Shown: piece after piece, positions 1-12,575 of the stretch | How positions within the stretch are numbered: the stretch's first letter is position 1 | How the letters are laid out: each line of letters starts with the position of its first letter | From: Tubulanus polymorphus | Taxonomy: Eukaryota > Nemertea > Palaeonemertea > Tubulaniformes > Tubulanidae | Length of the DNA: 64,000 nt | NCBI RefSeq assembly: GCF_964204645.1 | Contig: NC_134035.1 | Location: forward strand, 2,246,001-2,310,000 | Direction of reading: 5' to 3' | The notes under the pieces: generated by a model | The model's database searches: none | Seen by the model: the letters and a program-made list of their open reading frames with translations, nothing else | Told to the model about the DNA's origin: nothing | Translations under genes and position numbers: made by a program

Positions 1-532
1 AAGAAATCGTCAGGTACATTACATAAACCAAACTATCCCGTAAACTTAACCATACACTGTAAATATTTCATGTAGTTGAAAAGAAGGGAAATACAATGTT
101 TTTCACAAATACAGAGTTGCCAAATATTCCTGTCCTGTGATATTTCGTTATGATCTTGTCCTGAAAAATACTGGTTTAATTCTTTCGTCCGTCAGAAGTG
201 TGAAGGATGTTACTTCCAATTGGGGGTCTTACCCTTCCCCCTCTCATTTACTGATTATTTTGTTAAGAAATATGAAAGGTTTTGATTACTGATTAATTTG
301 AACAGAAATATAAAAGATGTTACTGAGGGTCTTGCCCCCTTGATTAGTAATTGATTTGAAAAGGAATATGAAAGGTTTTACAGAGGGTTTTACCCCCCTT
401 GATAACTGATTAATTTGTACAGAAATATGAAAGATGTTACTGAGGGTCTTACTTTTGATTACTGATTAATTTGAACATTTGCTTTTATTATCGACATGAA
501 ATTTCAGTTTAACTCCTTTCTTCAACTTACAG
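1..532. other. Intron or upstream flank of the zinc-finger gene
   Basis: No coding signal is seen here. From about 207 to 480 it holds roughly four diverged units of a repeat with the core ATTACTGATTAATTTGAACA followed by GAAATATGAAAGATG. The same unit forms a cleaner 56-bp array at 33.75-34.12 kb. The stretch ends in a pyrimidine-rich tract and AG at 531-532 that looks like a splice acceptor, so it is probably the 3' end of an intron whose upstream exons lie outside the window. Confidence 0.55.
207..480 (+). repeat. Diverged tandem repeat, about 56-60 bp unit
   Basis: About four imperfect units carry ACTGATTAATTTG, AAATATGAAAG and GAGGGTCTTAC in the same order each time. Units are interrupted by short C-tracts. 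The same family recurs in RP2 intron 1 at 33755-34120. Confidence 0.8.
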
Positions 533-3003
533 AAAAAACACCGACGAAAACTTCCCGACCGAAACGAGCGTTGACTCCATCTTCGTCGTCATCGAAGTTG
601 CCGTCTCATCCTGCGAAACGTACTAAACTCCAACTAACGGAGCGCCATCGATCTCCCGGTACTCCGTCGAGCGTCGACGAAACGACGCGGTCGACGTCTA
701 CTTCGAAGCACGACCGCCGTACGCGCGGTAAAATATTCGTGAATCCGTTCAAAAGCGATTTCACGCCAATAACCGGCCGTCGACGGACGTCGCCGCGCCG
801 GTCGGCTTCGACGAAGAAATCGCGCGTTCATCGATCGACGATTAAAACGACTTTGAAAAAACCGACACCGGAGAGAACGACTTCGCCGAGAAAACAGACG
901 GACACCGCCGACGACGACGAGCAGGTGGAAAACGCGACACGTAAATCGGGCGTATTGAAGAAGTATTACCAGTGCGGTTACTGCGAGCGCAGTTTCGTAC
1001 GCGTCGATCATCTGACGAGTCACGTTCAGAAACACATGGGCGAATCGAGTTACACTTGCGCCGATTGCGGTCGACCGTTCTACAGTTTGAGCACGTTACG
1101 CGCGCACGCTGTACGAGCTCACGAGACGTCCGCGCCCGACGCCGAGTCCGAGGGCGTTCGATCTCCGTCGTCGTCGTCGCGGAACGAGGTCAACGAAGCG
1201 AATGCGGCGAAAAGCGTTTCGCCGTCGAAGTTTAAAACGAATGGCAAGAAGAAAATATCGATGGCCGGATTGAAGAAATCGTTGAGCTCGACGTTGGAGC
1301 AGAAGCGTCGATTGATCATACCGTTGAAACGCGTAACATTACCGGCCGGCGACTTCACGGCGATCATCAAGCGACGAGAATTGAACGACGTGACTGCCGG
1401 GGGCAGCAAGGAGGCAAAGACGTCGAAGTCGCTGAAAGCGGTAGAAAACGATGATGCGGCAAAGAAGGACAAGACGCCATCAAAGTCACCTAAGGCGACA
1501 GTCGGCGATGATGGGAGAAATAAGCAAAAGACACCAATCGATGAGAAAAAGAAGGATGAGATGTTGAAGGCTCAGAAAGCAGCGGTGGACGATAATGAGA
1601 AAATGAAGAAGGCCGCAAAGGCACAGAAAGCAACGAAGGATGATGATGAGAAAAAGAAGGAAAAGATGTTGAAGTCACCGAAGGTAGCAGTAAACGATGA
1701 TGAGAAAAAGAAGGAAAAGATGTCAAAGTCATCGAAGGCAGCTGTGAACGATGATGAGAGAAAGAAGGAAAAGATGTCAAAGTCATCGAAGGCAACAGTG
1801 GATGATGATGAAAAAAAGAAGGAAAAGACATCAAAGTCACCGAAGGTAGCAGTAAACGATAATGAGAGAAAGAAGGAAAAGAGATTGAAGTCACCAAAGG
1901 CGGTAGAGGTCGATGATGAGAAAAAGAAGGAAAAGACATCAAAGTCAACAAAGGCAGCTGCGGACGATGATGAGAAGAAGGAAAAGACATCAAAGTCACC
2001 GAAGGCAGCTGCGGGCGATGATGAGAGAAAGAAGGAAAAGATGTCAAAGTCACCGAAGGCAGCTGTGGACGATGATGAGAAGAAGGAAAAGACATCAAAG
2101 TCACCGAAGGCAGCTGTGGACGATGATGAGAAAAAGAAGGAAAACACAAAGTCACCGATGGTGGTAGAGGATGATGATGACGAAATGATATTCGAAGAAC
2201 CGGCATCATCGGCCGTGGCGACTTCAACAATGAGTAGCATCAACGTCATCAAACGTCTGGCTGCGCGATCGGCTCGAAAACTCTCCGCGGCCGCCTTGAA
2301 AAAGAAGAAGAAGCATGATGACGCTGCGGTCGGCGGCGGCGACGACGATAAATCACCGATACGCTGCGACGATTGCGGCAAGATCTTCACGCATCGTTAC
2401 AAACTGCATTATCACATGGTCGTTCACACGGGCGAACGACCGCACGAGTGTCGCATCTGTCACAAGACGTTCGCGCGTAAGTCGTACGTGACGGCGCACG
2501 AACGCGTTCACTGGAAGGTGAAACGCCACACGTGTGCCAGCTGCGGCAAGCAGTTCGTCATGAAATCGACGTTGGTGAAACACGCGAAGTTTTGCCGCGC
2601 CAAACAACCTGGTTCGTCGTCCGGCGCTCCGTCGTCTGGCGGCGCCGTCGGTGAAACGACGATCATCGCGGCGACCGGAGAGGATTTATCGTTTGTCGTC
2701 GTGCCGGAGAATTTACCCTCCGCCGACGATAGCGACAAATCCGCTCACCAGGTGGCGGCGGCTTCCGCGACGGCTACTACTGCGATGTCCGGGATGGAAC
2801 AATTAGAAACGTTAGTCGAGCAAGTTAATCGCGGGGAAGGTCTAGAAGAGACGACGCAAACGACATCGACAGCGGTGAGTCACGAGTATAAATGCCAAGC
2901 GTGCGACCACGGTTACGACTCGTACAGCGCGTTGATTATGCATTTACGGCTACGCCACACGACGACCTTGATCAATCCGAAAAGCCATCAAACCGATCTG
3001 TAA
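533..3003 (+). CDS. C2H2 zinc-finger protein, terminal coding exon
   Basis: This is probably a nuclear DNA-binding protein. The frame is open from an ATG at 496 to TAA at 3001, 835 codons. A strong acceptor (pyrimidine tract, then AG at 531-532) suggests the real exon starts at 533 and the protein begins in an upstream exon. Numbering from the 496 ATG, fingers lie at C160/C163/H176/H180, C188/C191/H204/H209, C624/C627/H640/H644, C652/C655/H668/H672, C680/C683/H696/C700 (C2HC type) and C800/C803/H816/H821. A TGERP linker follows the third finger. Residues about 355-556 are a Lys/Asp/Ser repeat of 17-18 residues (DDEKKKEK.SKSPKAAV) encoded by a 51-54 bp minisatellite, so the fingers are split 2+3+1 around a highly charged spacer. 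The N-terminal part is basic, Ser/Thr/Arg-rich and likely disordered. I cannot assign an orthologue. Fingers are certain, the start is not. Confidence 0.85.
1560..2160 (+). repeat. Coding minisatellite, 51-54 bp unit
   Basis: About ten units encode a Lys-rich 17-18 residue repeat inside the zinc-finger protein. Unit lengths differ by multiples of three, so the frame stays open. The antisense strand is open too, which produces spurious reading frames. Confidence 0.85.
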
Positions 3004-3221
3004 ACTGAAATAGACTTCGATTCTCGAATCTCTTCCCGAATCGAGTGCAGCGACCGAGCTTCGAAGCTGATCTCGCGAGGATGTAATTTCTTGTTTTAAA
3101 AAAAATTAACGTTAATATTTCGCTCTCGGTTTCTTGTTTTTTTTGGTCAAATCCACCGCATTTAGTAACATTGTGATGATCGCATTTTTAGAAATCATAA
3201 CTACAGTATTGTATGAATGAT

Positions 3222-3360
3222 AGAGGGTGGATAAATGGGGGATATAGGGTGGATGAACAGGGGATAGAGGGTGGGTGAACAGGTGATATAGGATGGATAT
3301 ACAGGGGATATAGGGTGGATGAACAGGGGATAGAAGGTGGATATAGGGGGGATAGGCTGT
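3222..3360 (+). repeat. Minisatellite, about 20-24 bp unit
   Basis: Around six imperfect units of GGTGGATGAACAGGGGATAT lie in the probable 3' UTR of the zinc-finger gene. Confidence 0.8.
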
Positions 3361-3723
3361 GGATCTTATATATTTTGCTAGAAAACAGACCAAATGTACA
3401 TAGTAAAAAGGCAGCTTACTACTTAGGCCTATATAGATGTGTATATTGATTGTAAAATCTATTGTAAATATTGAATAGGCAAAAAGAATTGCTTTTATGC
3501 GCAACCTATATTGTATATTTGTAAGCATATCAATCAATCAATCAATGGTATGTTCTGTGGCTACTAACTGAATTCTACAATTAATAATGTATAGAACCTG
3601 TTATATGTAAATATGATTAAATAATATTTTGACGCTGTAAATACTATGCATGAATTCATACTAAATAAGTCAATGTTTGTATATATAAGCTTACAACTGT
3701 TCGTGAGCGCATTTTTTTGTGAC

Positions 3724-3729
3724 ATTAAA
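3724..3729 (+). terminator. Candidate polyadenylation signal ATTAAA
   Basis: ATTAAA is followed within 15-45 nt by a T/G-rich downstream element. It is the best candidate for the zinc-finger transcript end, with a 3' UTR of about 720 nt. Confidence 0.4.
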
Positions 3730-4201
3730 TGTGAATATTAAAATGCTTGATTTTACGTGTTGTGTTTCACGTTATTGTGTTGGGACGGTTTGGAGAAAAA
3801 GTCCGGATCAGAATCTGATGGTGGTGGTGTGATGCATGTGGAGAGGAGTTGGAGGTCTTGAATAGAGGAAAAATTCATTTAGGAGGGGATGTCTGGATCT
3901 TTGGCATACTTACTTTGGCATACTTCGTCGCATCTCCTTGACAAACCTGATGGCATTGAGACTGCCATTAGTGTCAAAAAGTGCTCTTAGTTGTTAAAGA
4001 AAAGGACCAGAAGGGATTTGAACCGTGTGGGATTATTGATTCATACAGATAATTAATTTTATTAATCTCTAACGATATAAAAAATCATTACGGGCCTCCA
4101 TAAGTCGAATTATATGCTGTATGAAAAAAATGAAATATAAACGGGATTCGAACCAAAGTGAATGTTTTGACAGTTCACCCACGCCATATTTGTTGTGGAG
4201 C

Positions 4202-4212
4202 AACCAGGAAGT
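4202..4212 (+). promoter_or_regulatory. ETS-like element AACCAGGAAGT before TMEM30
   Basis: The 11-mer AACCAGGAAGT lies 4 nt before the TMEM30 ATG. The identical 11-mer occurs before RP2 (17456-17466) and before MS4A-like gene A (52561-52571). The ACCAGGAAGT core matches the ETS-family consensus. The role is inferred. Confidence 0.35.
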
Positions 4213-4216
4213 AAAA

Positions 4217-7200
4217 ATGGCAACTCCACAAAACGGCGAAGAAAAAACGAAATCTCGTTGTCCAGAGGGTACGTATTGTGTTCTGATTTGCGTAGGAAGC
4301 AATTCAGACATTGTATCTAAGAGTTCAAAGTTGTTTTGATGGTCAGTTTTAATGTGAAATTACGGAAAATATCGAAATAATTCATCAGCTGATTGAACTA
4401 ATTACCGAAATTAAACAACGAATATCGTCTCTGACAGTGACAGCTGATCTCTTTGTGAAGAAACGGGCCCTATGTTTAATTAATTTCATTAAGTATGGAA
4501 CGTTAGCTGTAATGAACAGGTTCCCAGAAATTAAAATGGCTAAAAAATGCATAAACGAGAAATATTTCAATGAAATTCTTTAATTTCAGACACTGATTTT
4601 AAACAGCAACGATTACCAGCTTGGCAGCCGATATTAACAGCCGGTACGGTGTTACCGGCATTCTTCGCTATCGGTATCGCATTTATACCGCTAGGTGTCG
4701 CTTTATTCATCACTTCAAGCAATGTAAGTATCTCTCTACAGTAGACTCGGTGCTTTACTCAGTTATGTGTTGGGACTGTTTAGTTTTTTACTGGATTAAG
4801 AAATCATTTCCAAATGGATTTTAGGAAAATTTGTTGTTCTTTACGGTTAACCCTTTCAGTGCATCTATAAGGCAGTGCAGTGTATAAATCAGTGATTGAT
4901 TTTGCTAGTATACCGCACTGCGGTGTATTGGTGTAATTAGTAATTATCTCTTGAAAAACGGCAGCACCTGTCAAACATAGTGAAATACTAGTAACTAACG
5001 ATATACCGCGCCGTGGTGTAGACGCACTATAGTGGTATTCCCATTGTTCAACACACTAGGGTTGTATTTTAAAAAAAATTCAATTATCTCCAGCACTATT
5101 GGGTATTAATTAGTCGGCACTGAAAGGGTTAATGAGTTGACCGATACCGAGTCTATTTCTATCTACTGTGGGTTTTGCTCGTTAACTCTGAGAAATACTG
5201 AGTATCAGTCTCTCTACCGGTCACGAAATGAGTGAATCTATTTTCTGTTTTTCAGATTCAGGAGTTCTCGCTCGATTATACCGATTGCGTGAACGACAAT
5301 TCACCGGAAACGCCGAAAACGACGTGCGCGGCGTTCGTAGCCAATCCGAACAATACGAACAAATACGCATCGTGTAACTGTACGGAACAGTTCGAATTGA
5401 CGACCGATTTTCAGGTTAATATCCGCCTCTCCCTACTGCTCACCCCGAAAAATTGCCTTCCCCCTAGACAACTTACTATCTCCCCCTCCCTATTTTCATT
5501 GCCTCATCAAGATTGTAGTTCGTTTGTCAAATCAAAGGCGAAGTTTTAGAATTAGCAATTACCTGCAATAGTTAGCGATCTGTTCCTTTTTAGCGGATCA
5601 GGGTCCAGTTTTAGCTTAAAGCTTAAAACCGTTTGAAAGTTTGAATTGTTGGCGTCTTTGAAAACGTGAAATAACCAACAGCGAGTAAACCAAATACCTT
5701 AGAAACTGGACTCAGAGTAATCCAAATGTCTAAAATACACTAATTAGCTAAAGCAAGTGCCCTAGCCAAATTTATCGGAATTAGTTGTGACTATTTAGGG
5801 ACTGTTACTTTAAGCAGAAGATATTAAATGATGAAAATCTAAGAAAAAAATGGGGACAATTCCCTATCAGGGGAAGGTGCGCAATCATTTGTATATTCCA
5901 TGTGGTATGTGCATTTCAGGGGACGGTGTACATGTATTACAGTTTGAGTAATTTCTATCAGAATCATCGTCGTTACGTGAAGTCACGCGACGACCAACAA
6001 CTGATCGGCAATGAGATCGCCGCGGATAAATTAAACCGCGACTGCGACCCGTATCGGCTGAACGGTAACCAGGCGATCGCTCCGTGCGGCGCTATCGCTA
6101 ACAGCAAATTCAACGGTAAGTTCTCTACCGCCAGGGCTCGCATTGATGTCCCAAAATGGATGTCTGCTTAAGAAGATTTGTGAAAGATCATGAAAATGAC
6201 CGAATATTTTCAAGAAAAGTGAAATGTTATAAGGCCATGCCCCATTGGAAGAACGCGACAAATGTCCATTTTCATGATTGAGAATTTTTTTTCTAAAAAG
6301 TCTCGATCTTCTCAGTGATCTTCATACGCTGGGATTTTAGAGGGGTTGCTTTCATTCGTTAGTGCAATGAAATGTAGCGCGTTGTAAGCAATGATTGCTG
6401 TCCCTGTAACAATTTTCTACTGTTCCTCCTAATTCTTCAATTTTCCTTAATGTGTCCCTGGAAATTGTCTTTTTCTGTCCCAGATGCGGTAATTGATAAA
6501 GGTTGGCTCGTCTGTCATTTCGGATAGTATCTTTGCATTTACTGATTAAAAATTTGTTCCGTTGTTGTAATTTTTCAGATACGTTAAAGCTTCATTTAGA
6601 CAATAACGGCACGCTGGTACCGGTGAAACTACTGCGAACGGGAATCGCTTGGAGAACCGATAAAGAAGTGAAGTTTCGCAATCCGTCCGGTAATCTTACT
6701 GCCTGTACGTATCATCACTATATGTGTCATTCTTAGTCGACCTCTACAATTTGATTCCATTACCCATGGAGGGTAATTCCATTTTGTGAGGATTAGATTT
6801 AACCCTTTCAGTGCATCTACACCGCAGTGCGGTGTATAAATCAGTGATAGATTTTGCTAGTACACTGCACTGCGGACTATTGATGTAATCATTAATTAGT
6901 AATTATTTCTCTTGAAAAGGCAGCACCTGTCAAACATAGTGAAATACTAGTAACTAACGATTCACCGCACCGCGGTGTAGACGCACTAAAGTGGTATTCC
7001 GGTTATTCAACACACTAGGGTGGAATATTTTAAAATATTCAAATTATCTCCAGCACTGTAGGGTATTAATTAGTCGGCACTGATAGGGTTAACACCATTT
7101 GACAACTTGAGAAGATTCAAGACCACTTAAGACTTTTGGTCACACGTGTACAACTTTGTTCGATTGGCTAGAAGCTTAAATGGTCTTAGTTCTAAGCTTG

Positions 7201-9524
7201 GCTTTGCAACTGACCTAATGCGACATTAGAACGAATTTAGAGCGATGCCATTAAGATTTCTGTCACAATTTCCTCAAAATTTACCATAAACTGGAAATCA
7301 TATTCTAGAGGTCGACTAAGAATGAAATGATCACTTTATACTAGTCCAATGTGAATGAGGCGATCAAATTTCAATACGGTATTTCGTTTCAGGGTTCGCC
7401 GGCAAATCGAAGCCGCCGAACTGGAAAGTTGCGGTGAACGAGCTCGACCCGGATTTACCGGATAACAACGGTTACCAGAACGAAGACCTGATCGTGTGGA
7501 TGCGTACGGCCGCGTTGCCGACGTTCCGTAAACTGTATCGTCGTATCGACCACAACGTCGCGCAATTCAAAGACGGTTTACCGAAGGGCAAATATAAACT
7601 CACTATCGATTACGGTATCCTTTTACGTATACACAGTCCTGATATACCGCCCACATCGGTGCAGAATGATTTTGATGGTATAGACAGTATGGCGGTATAT
7701 ATCAGGGGTGTTTTACTATGTATTTGTATAGAGATGTACATTGAGAAAACATGACGGTAAGCGGGGGAGGGTGGTATATGGGAGGGTGATATATCAGGGG
7801 TGTTTTACTATGTATTTGTATAGAGATGTACATTGAGAAACCCGGCGGGGACGGCGGTATATAGGAGGGTGGTATATCGGGGGTTCACTGTAGTATGAAA
7901 AATTATTCAGATTTTGTTGTGTGGCTTTGCGGTGATTTATCAACTTAGTTCTAAGATCACGTTGAGCTCGATTTGACTGTAAATCGAGTTCCTTAGGTGC
8001 AGGTAACTGGTAGTGTAGTGTGACAGATTAGAGTATCATGTTTTTAGATATAAGTCTGGATGTGTGAACTGTATGTTTTGGGTGAGTGAATATGTGTGAC
8101 TGATGGTAACTGCATGAGTGCATCGGTCTATAGGAACTGAGAGTCAGTATATGTGTAACTGTAACGGACAGGGTGGTGTGTATGTCTGATAGGAAAAAGG
8201 GGTGTGTAAAAGAAGTAAGTAACATATTTATCAGATAATTGTTTTTCAATTGAATGAATCGCTAAAATCCAAAAAGAAATAGATTGAGCTGTTGCGCTCT
8301 CTTCCCGTCTGAGTCGGAGAATCCCGATCCGATGCTCCAACACTCCATCGTCATATTTGATAGGTTATATCACAGGTGGCAGACGTAGGAAAACTAGAAG
8401 GTCAGGGTCCATAAAAAATTTTCTTCTGGAGAAATTCCTTTTCAAAAGGAATTTCATGCTTCTATTGGGGTTCTCCCCTCGGTTTTCAGATATCTTCGAA
8501 GATATACAGCGGAAAAGTTGCAATTTCCGAGAGAATGAGCGTCAAATTTACGAGTTTTAACTTTTAACTTGGACCTTAACTTCGTAAACAGCATTCCCGA
8601 CGACGTTGTACGACGGACGTAAATACATGATACTGACGACTACCTCGTGGCTCGGCGGTAAGAATCCATTCCTTGGAATAGCGTATCTCGTAGTCGGCTG
8701 CCTCTGTATCCTGCTCGGCGTTATATTTCTGGTGGTGCATATAAAAGTCGGCAAAAAGTAAGTTCCTCGTTTTATTTTCTCGATATATCTACATAGTCTC
8801 TGCGATTTACATAAGATTCATAAAAGAGATTAGAAATACAATCTTCTGTGAAATACTCGACATTAAGACTACGAGTAATTGTCAATTTGTTAAAAACATT
8901 AAGATGAACAGGTTCGTTAAAAAAGAAATTTTTCATTTACACCAGAATTTGATTGAGGATTTAGAGACTCCTGTTCGCATCTTTACGGTTGAGTAGAAAC
9001 AATAAAAAAGTTAATTACCTTCTCTTCTAATGGCCAGTCACCACAACTGTGGGTCCATTCGCTAAGTTAAGACGGACTCAGATTTAAGACCTGCCAGTTT
9101 AAAGCCTACTTATGGTACATTTTGTCGCCAATTTAATGACACTTTTGGAACTGAGGTTATGATTGTAATTGGACATATATTGCTTAACGTTTGCGGCAAT
9201 GAATTAGGCCTATATGACCTATATGAATTGGCCTATAGGATATTATGGATGATAATCAGTGGAGTTGTATTAAAATTGAATACCGGTATACGGAAAAATG
9301 AATTGATTGAACTCAAGCCTCAATATAGATGGCGCAGTGCACATCTACTCACGCGATATTTTAAGTCTCTATTTAAGAGATAAGGAGAAAATTCACTAAA
9401 TAGAAAATGAAATATAACGATATATTTAATTACAAAATGACTGTCAAAATTCACAATTGTAATTTCACGCTCTTTTTTCAGGCCCCAAGAGATGATCAGC
9501 GTTAACAACCAGACAGCGTACTAG
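4217..9524 (+). CDS. TMEM30A: CDC50/TMEM30 family, P4-ATPase flippase beta subunit
   Basis: CDC50 proteins pair with P4-ATPases, let them leave the ER and support phospholipid flipping. Exons: 4217-4268, 4590-4723, 5256-5414, 5920-6115, 6579-6704, 7393-7614, 8592-8757, 9482-9524. All junctions are GT-AG, phases agree, and the product is 365 aa, close to the family's usual ~360. The N-terminal signature [20 protein letters not shown] (18-37) leads into TM1 (about 37-58). The lumenal domain (about 60-320) carries paired cysteines, N-glycosylation sequons (NNTN, NCTE) and family blocks [16 protein letters not shown] and [25 protein letters not shown] and [11 protein letters not shown] precede TM2 (about 324-346). 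The donor after exon 6 (GTATCC) is the weakest. A piggyBac-type MITE sits in intron 2 and another in intron 5. No clear polyadenylation signal follows. TMEM30A and TMEM30B are not separable here, but the multi-exon structure favours TMEM30A (TMEM30B is single-exon in mammals). Confidence 0.95.
4851..5128 (+). mobile_element. piggyBac-type MITE, copy 1
   Basis: Non-autonomous element of 278 bp. TTAA target copies lie at 4847-4850 and 5129-5132. The ends are CCCTTTCAGTGC and GCACTGAAAGGG, a perfect 12-bp inverted repeat. It carries internal hairpins around CCGCACTGCGGTG and lies in TMEM30 intron 2. CCCT ends with TTAA duplication are typical of the piggyBac superfamily. Confidence 0.85.
6803..7088 (+). 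mobile_element. piggyBac-type MITE, copy 2
   Basis: Same family and orientation as copy 1. TTAA lies at 6799-6802 and 7089-7092. The left end is CCCTTTCAGTGC and the right end GCACTGATAGGG (one mismatch). It lies in TMEM30 intron 5 and is collinear with copy 1 along its length. Confidence 0.85.
7615..7880 (+). repeat. Dispersed repeat with TATACCGCC motif
   Basis: Two partial direct copies (about 7625-7745 and 7775-7880) share GGGGTGTTTTACTATGTATT and GTATAGAGATGTACATTGAG. The reverse complement of this element occurs at 29127-29395, where an internal 18-bp unit is expanded. It starts immediately after the exon 6 donor of TMEM30. Confidence 0.75.
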
Positions 9525-11046
9525 GTGTAATCATATCGTAGGTTCATAAGATCGTGAAGAGATTCGAATGCAGATCGAAAATTATAACATCAATATTCAA
9601 TGTAAACTGCTAAAACTTTTTAAAAGGATTTTCCAAAAACTGTTGGATTGACATATCGATCATTAGTCAGGTTGTTTTTATTTTTGGAACGAACAAACGC
9701 ACCAGCTTCGATACTGCTCTAGAATATTGTCATAAATTTCAAATTTTCATGTTATTTTTGTTGTTGAACACAAAGGAATGGCACCAGCTAACTCATCGGA
9801 GTAACATGTGTTCTTTAGTGGAGCATTTCTGCATGTTCTTATACATTGATGTATAGCAGCAGCGATATGGCTCTAGGTTTCTCAGGCGATGATTCACAGG
9901 AATGTCATCGGTGTAAGTCACGTGTAAGATTTAAAGTTCAAATCAAGTGACCACAACATTATGATCTATGAATACTAGGAAATGAAATATAGTTCAATAT
10001 TTCCTTTCCCTTCTGAAATGTAGCCTAGTCAAGGCCGGATGTAAATTGGAATACGGACACTTAATGTGAGGACTGCAAGTGAAACATTGTTTGGGGGTTC
10101 TGGTGACCCTCCCACAGAAGATTTAGAACAGGGACATTTCAGGGCCTTATAACAACTGATTTGAATTCATTCCCTAAATCCACCCTTCCAAGTTCAGATG
10201 ATCTCTTGCAAAAATCTCGAATGATTTAGATATTGTTTTGTCGATGACCTGACATGATCAATGTGTACTGCTACTGTGTCGATCAATCTGCAGCTTGGCG
10301 CTGTGTCACTTGTCGTCAATTGTTTAAATATCAGATGTTTCTTGTCGATTTGTCCGATCATTTTGGTTCGATTTCCTTGAATTCACACGAGATATCTGTA
10401 GAATCGGTGGTCAATCTGGCAATAGGTGCTGATTGTAAATTGATGTTTACTAGGGAAAATTTGAGAGGGGAATCGGGGAACCAAGCTGCATATTGATTGT
10501 TACATATATTTATATCTGTTCAATGTTTATCCAGTGTCTGTTGTTATTACAATATGCAGGAACAGATCCAAGGGAAGGGTGCAGGGGGTGCACATCCCAA
10601 CTTAAATCTCAAGTTGCCTGGAAACATGAAAAATATCAAACTAATACCAAAAGAGTTAAAATTCTAAAGCTTGTACTCTGTATTTGGAAAAAATGAGTTA
10701 ATATTTTCTGATGAGCTTTCTTTATGGTGTCCTTTCAATTATATGATATCCCTTATTTCGGGTGCACCCCTACCTGAATCAGACCCCCGATCCCCCCCTG
10801 AATTACAATATGTATTATATACCTAAAACATGGACGACGCTTCTATGAAAGCTGATACGATCATTTCTGCTGAATCATCTATCATTTAAACAGCAGATAA
10901 TATTTTCCGTGTTCGTCATCGGTAAATAGGTTATTGATGAGCGGACACAGTGTTTACTGGTTATTAACAGTACACTATACTACTCGTGTGCATTCTCTGA
11001 GGTGAAATGTACTACTGTATACGAATGACACTTTATCAAGTGGAAC

Positions 11047-11079
11047 CATGGACTCCAAATCGTTTTAGAGTCCATGGTG
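11047..11079. repeat. Perfect short inverted repeat
   Basis: Arms CCATGGACTC and GAGTCCATGG are perfectly complementary across a 12-13 nt loop. The right half, CGTTTTAGAGTCCATGG, recurs at about 44630-44647 within another imperfect inverted repeat, so it is probably the trace of a small foldback element. Confidence 0.6.
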
Positions 11080-12423
11080 GAACGTATAATTTCATGTACT
11101 TTTCACATAGTGGAATCTTGTTATAACGACCTCAGATTTGACAATTCATCGGTTATTCATCGAGAATTTCGTCCCATATTGGACATTTTATAAATAATTT
11201 CATGCCGGATATAACGAACTATCAGCTATCGAAATATATATATTGAAAACATTTTTCGAAATTCCCTGGTTCTGTTTTCATATACTGAGTATCAAAATCA
11301 CCCTTTGAGGTATATCCTCATATAACCTATATCGACAACCACCATAGTAACAGTGAGGAACCATGGTGATAACAGACAAATTTCTCAAAATGTTCCCATC
11401 GACTATTTTGCTTCGACATTTACGAAACCAAGCCCTGGACGGTTCATCGTAGCGAGGTTCCACTGTAGATGATATTATTTCATGAGCAGTGTCATCGCCT
11501 GTTCCGGTATCGTGCAGTTTAACGACATACAATTTCAATTTGTCAAAGTTGTCGAGAATGAATAGGTTATAGTTGTCATCAGCAGCAACATATTGCCAGC
11601 TGAAAATATTCATTACCCAAAAGAAATGTGATTCAATATTAATTGATATACATGTAGATAAATGTACTGTATCGCATTATGTTGCAGATATTGATCTTGT
11701 CAAAGAGGTATATATGTATACCTACAATGGCAGGAAGCAATAGATTTAAATGATACCCTCTCCGAAATACTGGTTGGATTCATTAGCTTTCTATTGTTCA
11801 CTCTGAATTTAATTTTTTTTCGTCGTAATTTGGATTATATCTCGGGAGATTAAAGTGGACGTTGCGAGTGAAATATTTCCATTCGAAATTGACTCCGCAA
11901 ATTTAAGGGGTTAATTTCCATTCGCCGCTTTATGTAAGCATGTCTATATATAGACATTGTTTATTCATTGGCAAGTGATTTCGCCTCACATGACATTTCA
12001 GTGAAAGGCTGTTCCTTCAGTATTCTCGGAGGGTGTATAATACATTATATAGGTTGCGCCTATAAACTTGTAAATACTGATTATATGACCGGATACTTGA
12101 ACATTTTGTGCCACATATTTTGACCCATTGTTTGTGAAATTATTGTATGGCCTTTAATGAATTTGTTTTCGAAAACGGGCTCAAATTATGGTAAATCAGT
12201 CTTGCGTCAATTCCATGGACTCGGCAGTTTCAATGTGTGTTAATTAGAATTTGTTTTTAATTATTTCATACGCTAAAAACAATATGATTGGTTGCTAAAA
12301 CTGTGTAATTTTCTTTTTCATTGAATCCACGCATTTCAAGTAAACCTCTTTCTTAATATGACTTCACTCCAAAAATATGGCCAAGTTCGGTTTCAATATA
12401 GTCAGTTTTTTCCAAAATACAAT

Positions 12424-12575
12424 AGTAAACCTTGTCTAACTCGGACGAACTGGACCAAAGTAAGCGAAGGCCAAGATAAGGATAGGAATGTACGTTAGGA
12501 ATTAAGAAAGATGATTTTGTTATTGTCCAAGTTAGTCAAAGTTGGCTGTGTCTGAGTCAGGCGAGGTTTACTGTA
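12424..12575. repeat. Imperfect inverted repeat, probable MITE remnant
   Basis: The left side AGTAAACCTTGTCTAACTCG pairs with the right side containing GAGTCAGGCGAGGTTTACT, with several mismatches. No target duplication is clear. Confidence 0.45.

Larger units (their letters stand above)
3004..4216 (+). other. 3' UTR of the zinc-finger gene and spacer to TMEM30
   Basis: No coding signal is seen. A likely 3' UTR runs to an ATTAAA at 3724-3729, followed by a GT-rich stretch (TGTTGTGTTTCACGTTATTG) typical of a cleavage region. A G-rich minisatellite lies at 3222-3360. After about 3780 the sequence is unique and AT-rich, with no promoter motif seen except the AACCAGGAAGT element directly before the TMEM30 start. 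Confidence 0.5.

Noticed and set aside
1490-2390. Two antisense frames of 246 and 272 aa
   Set aside because: They are opposite-strand shadows of the in-frame repeat in the zinc-finger protein.
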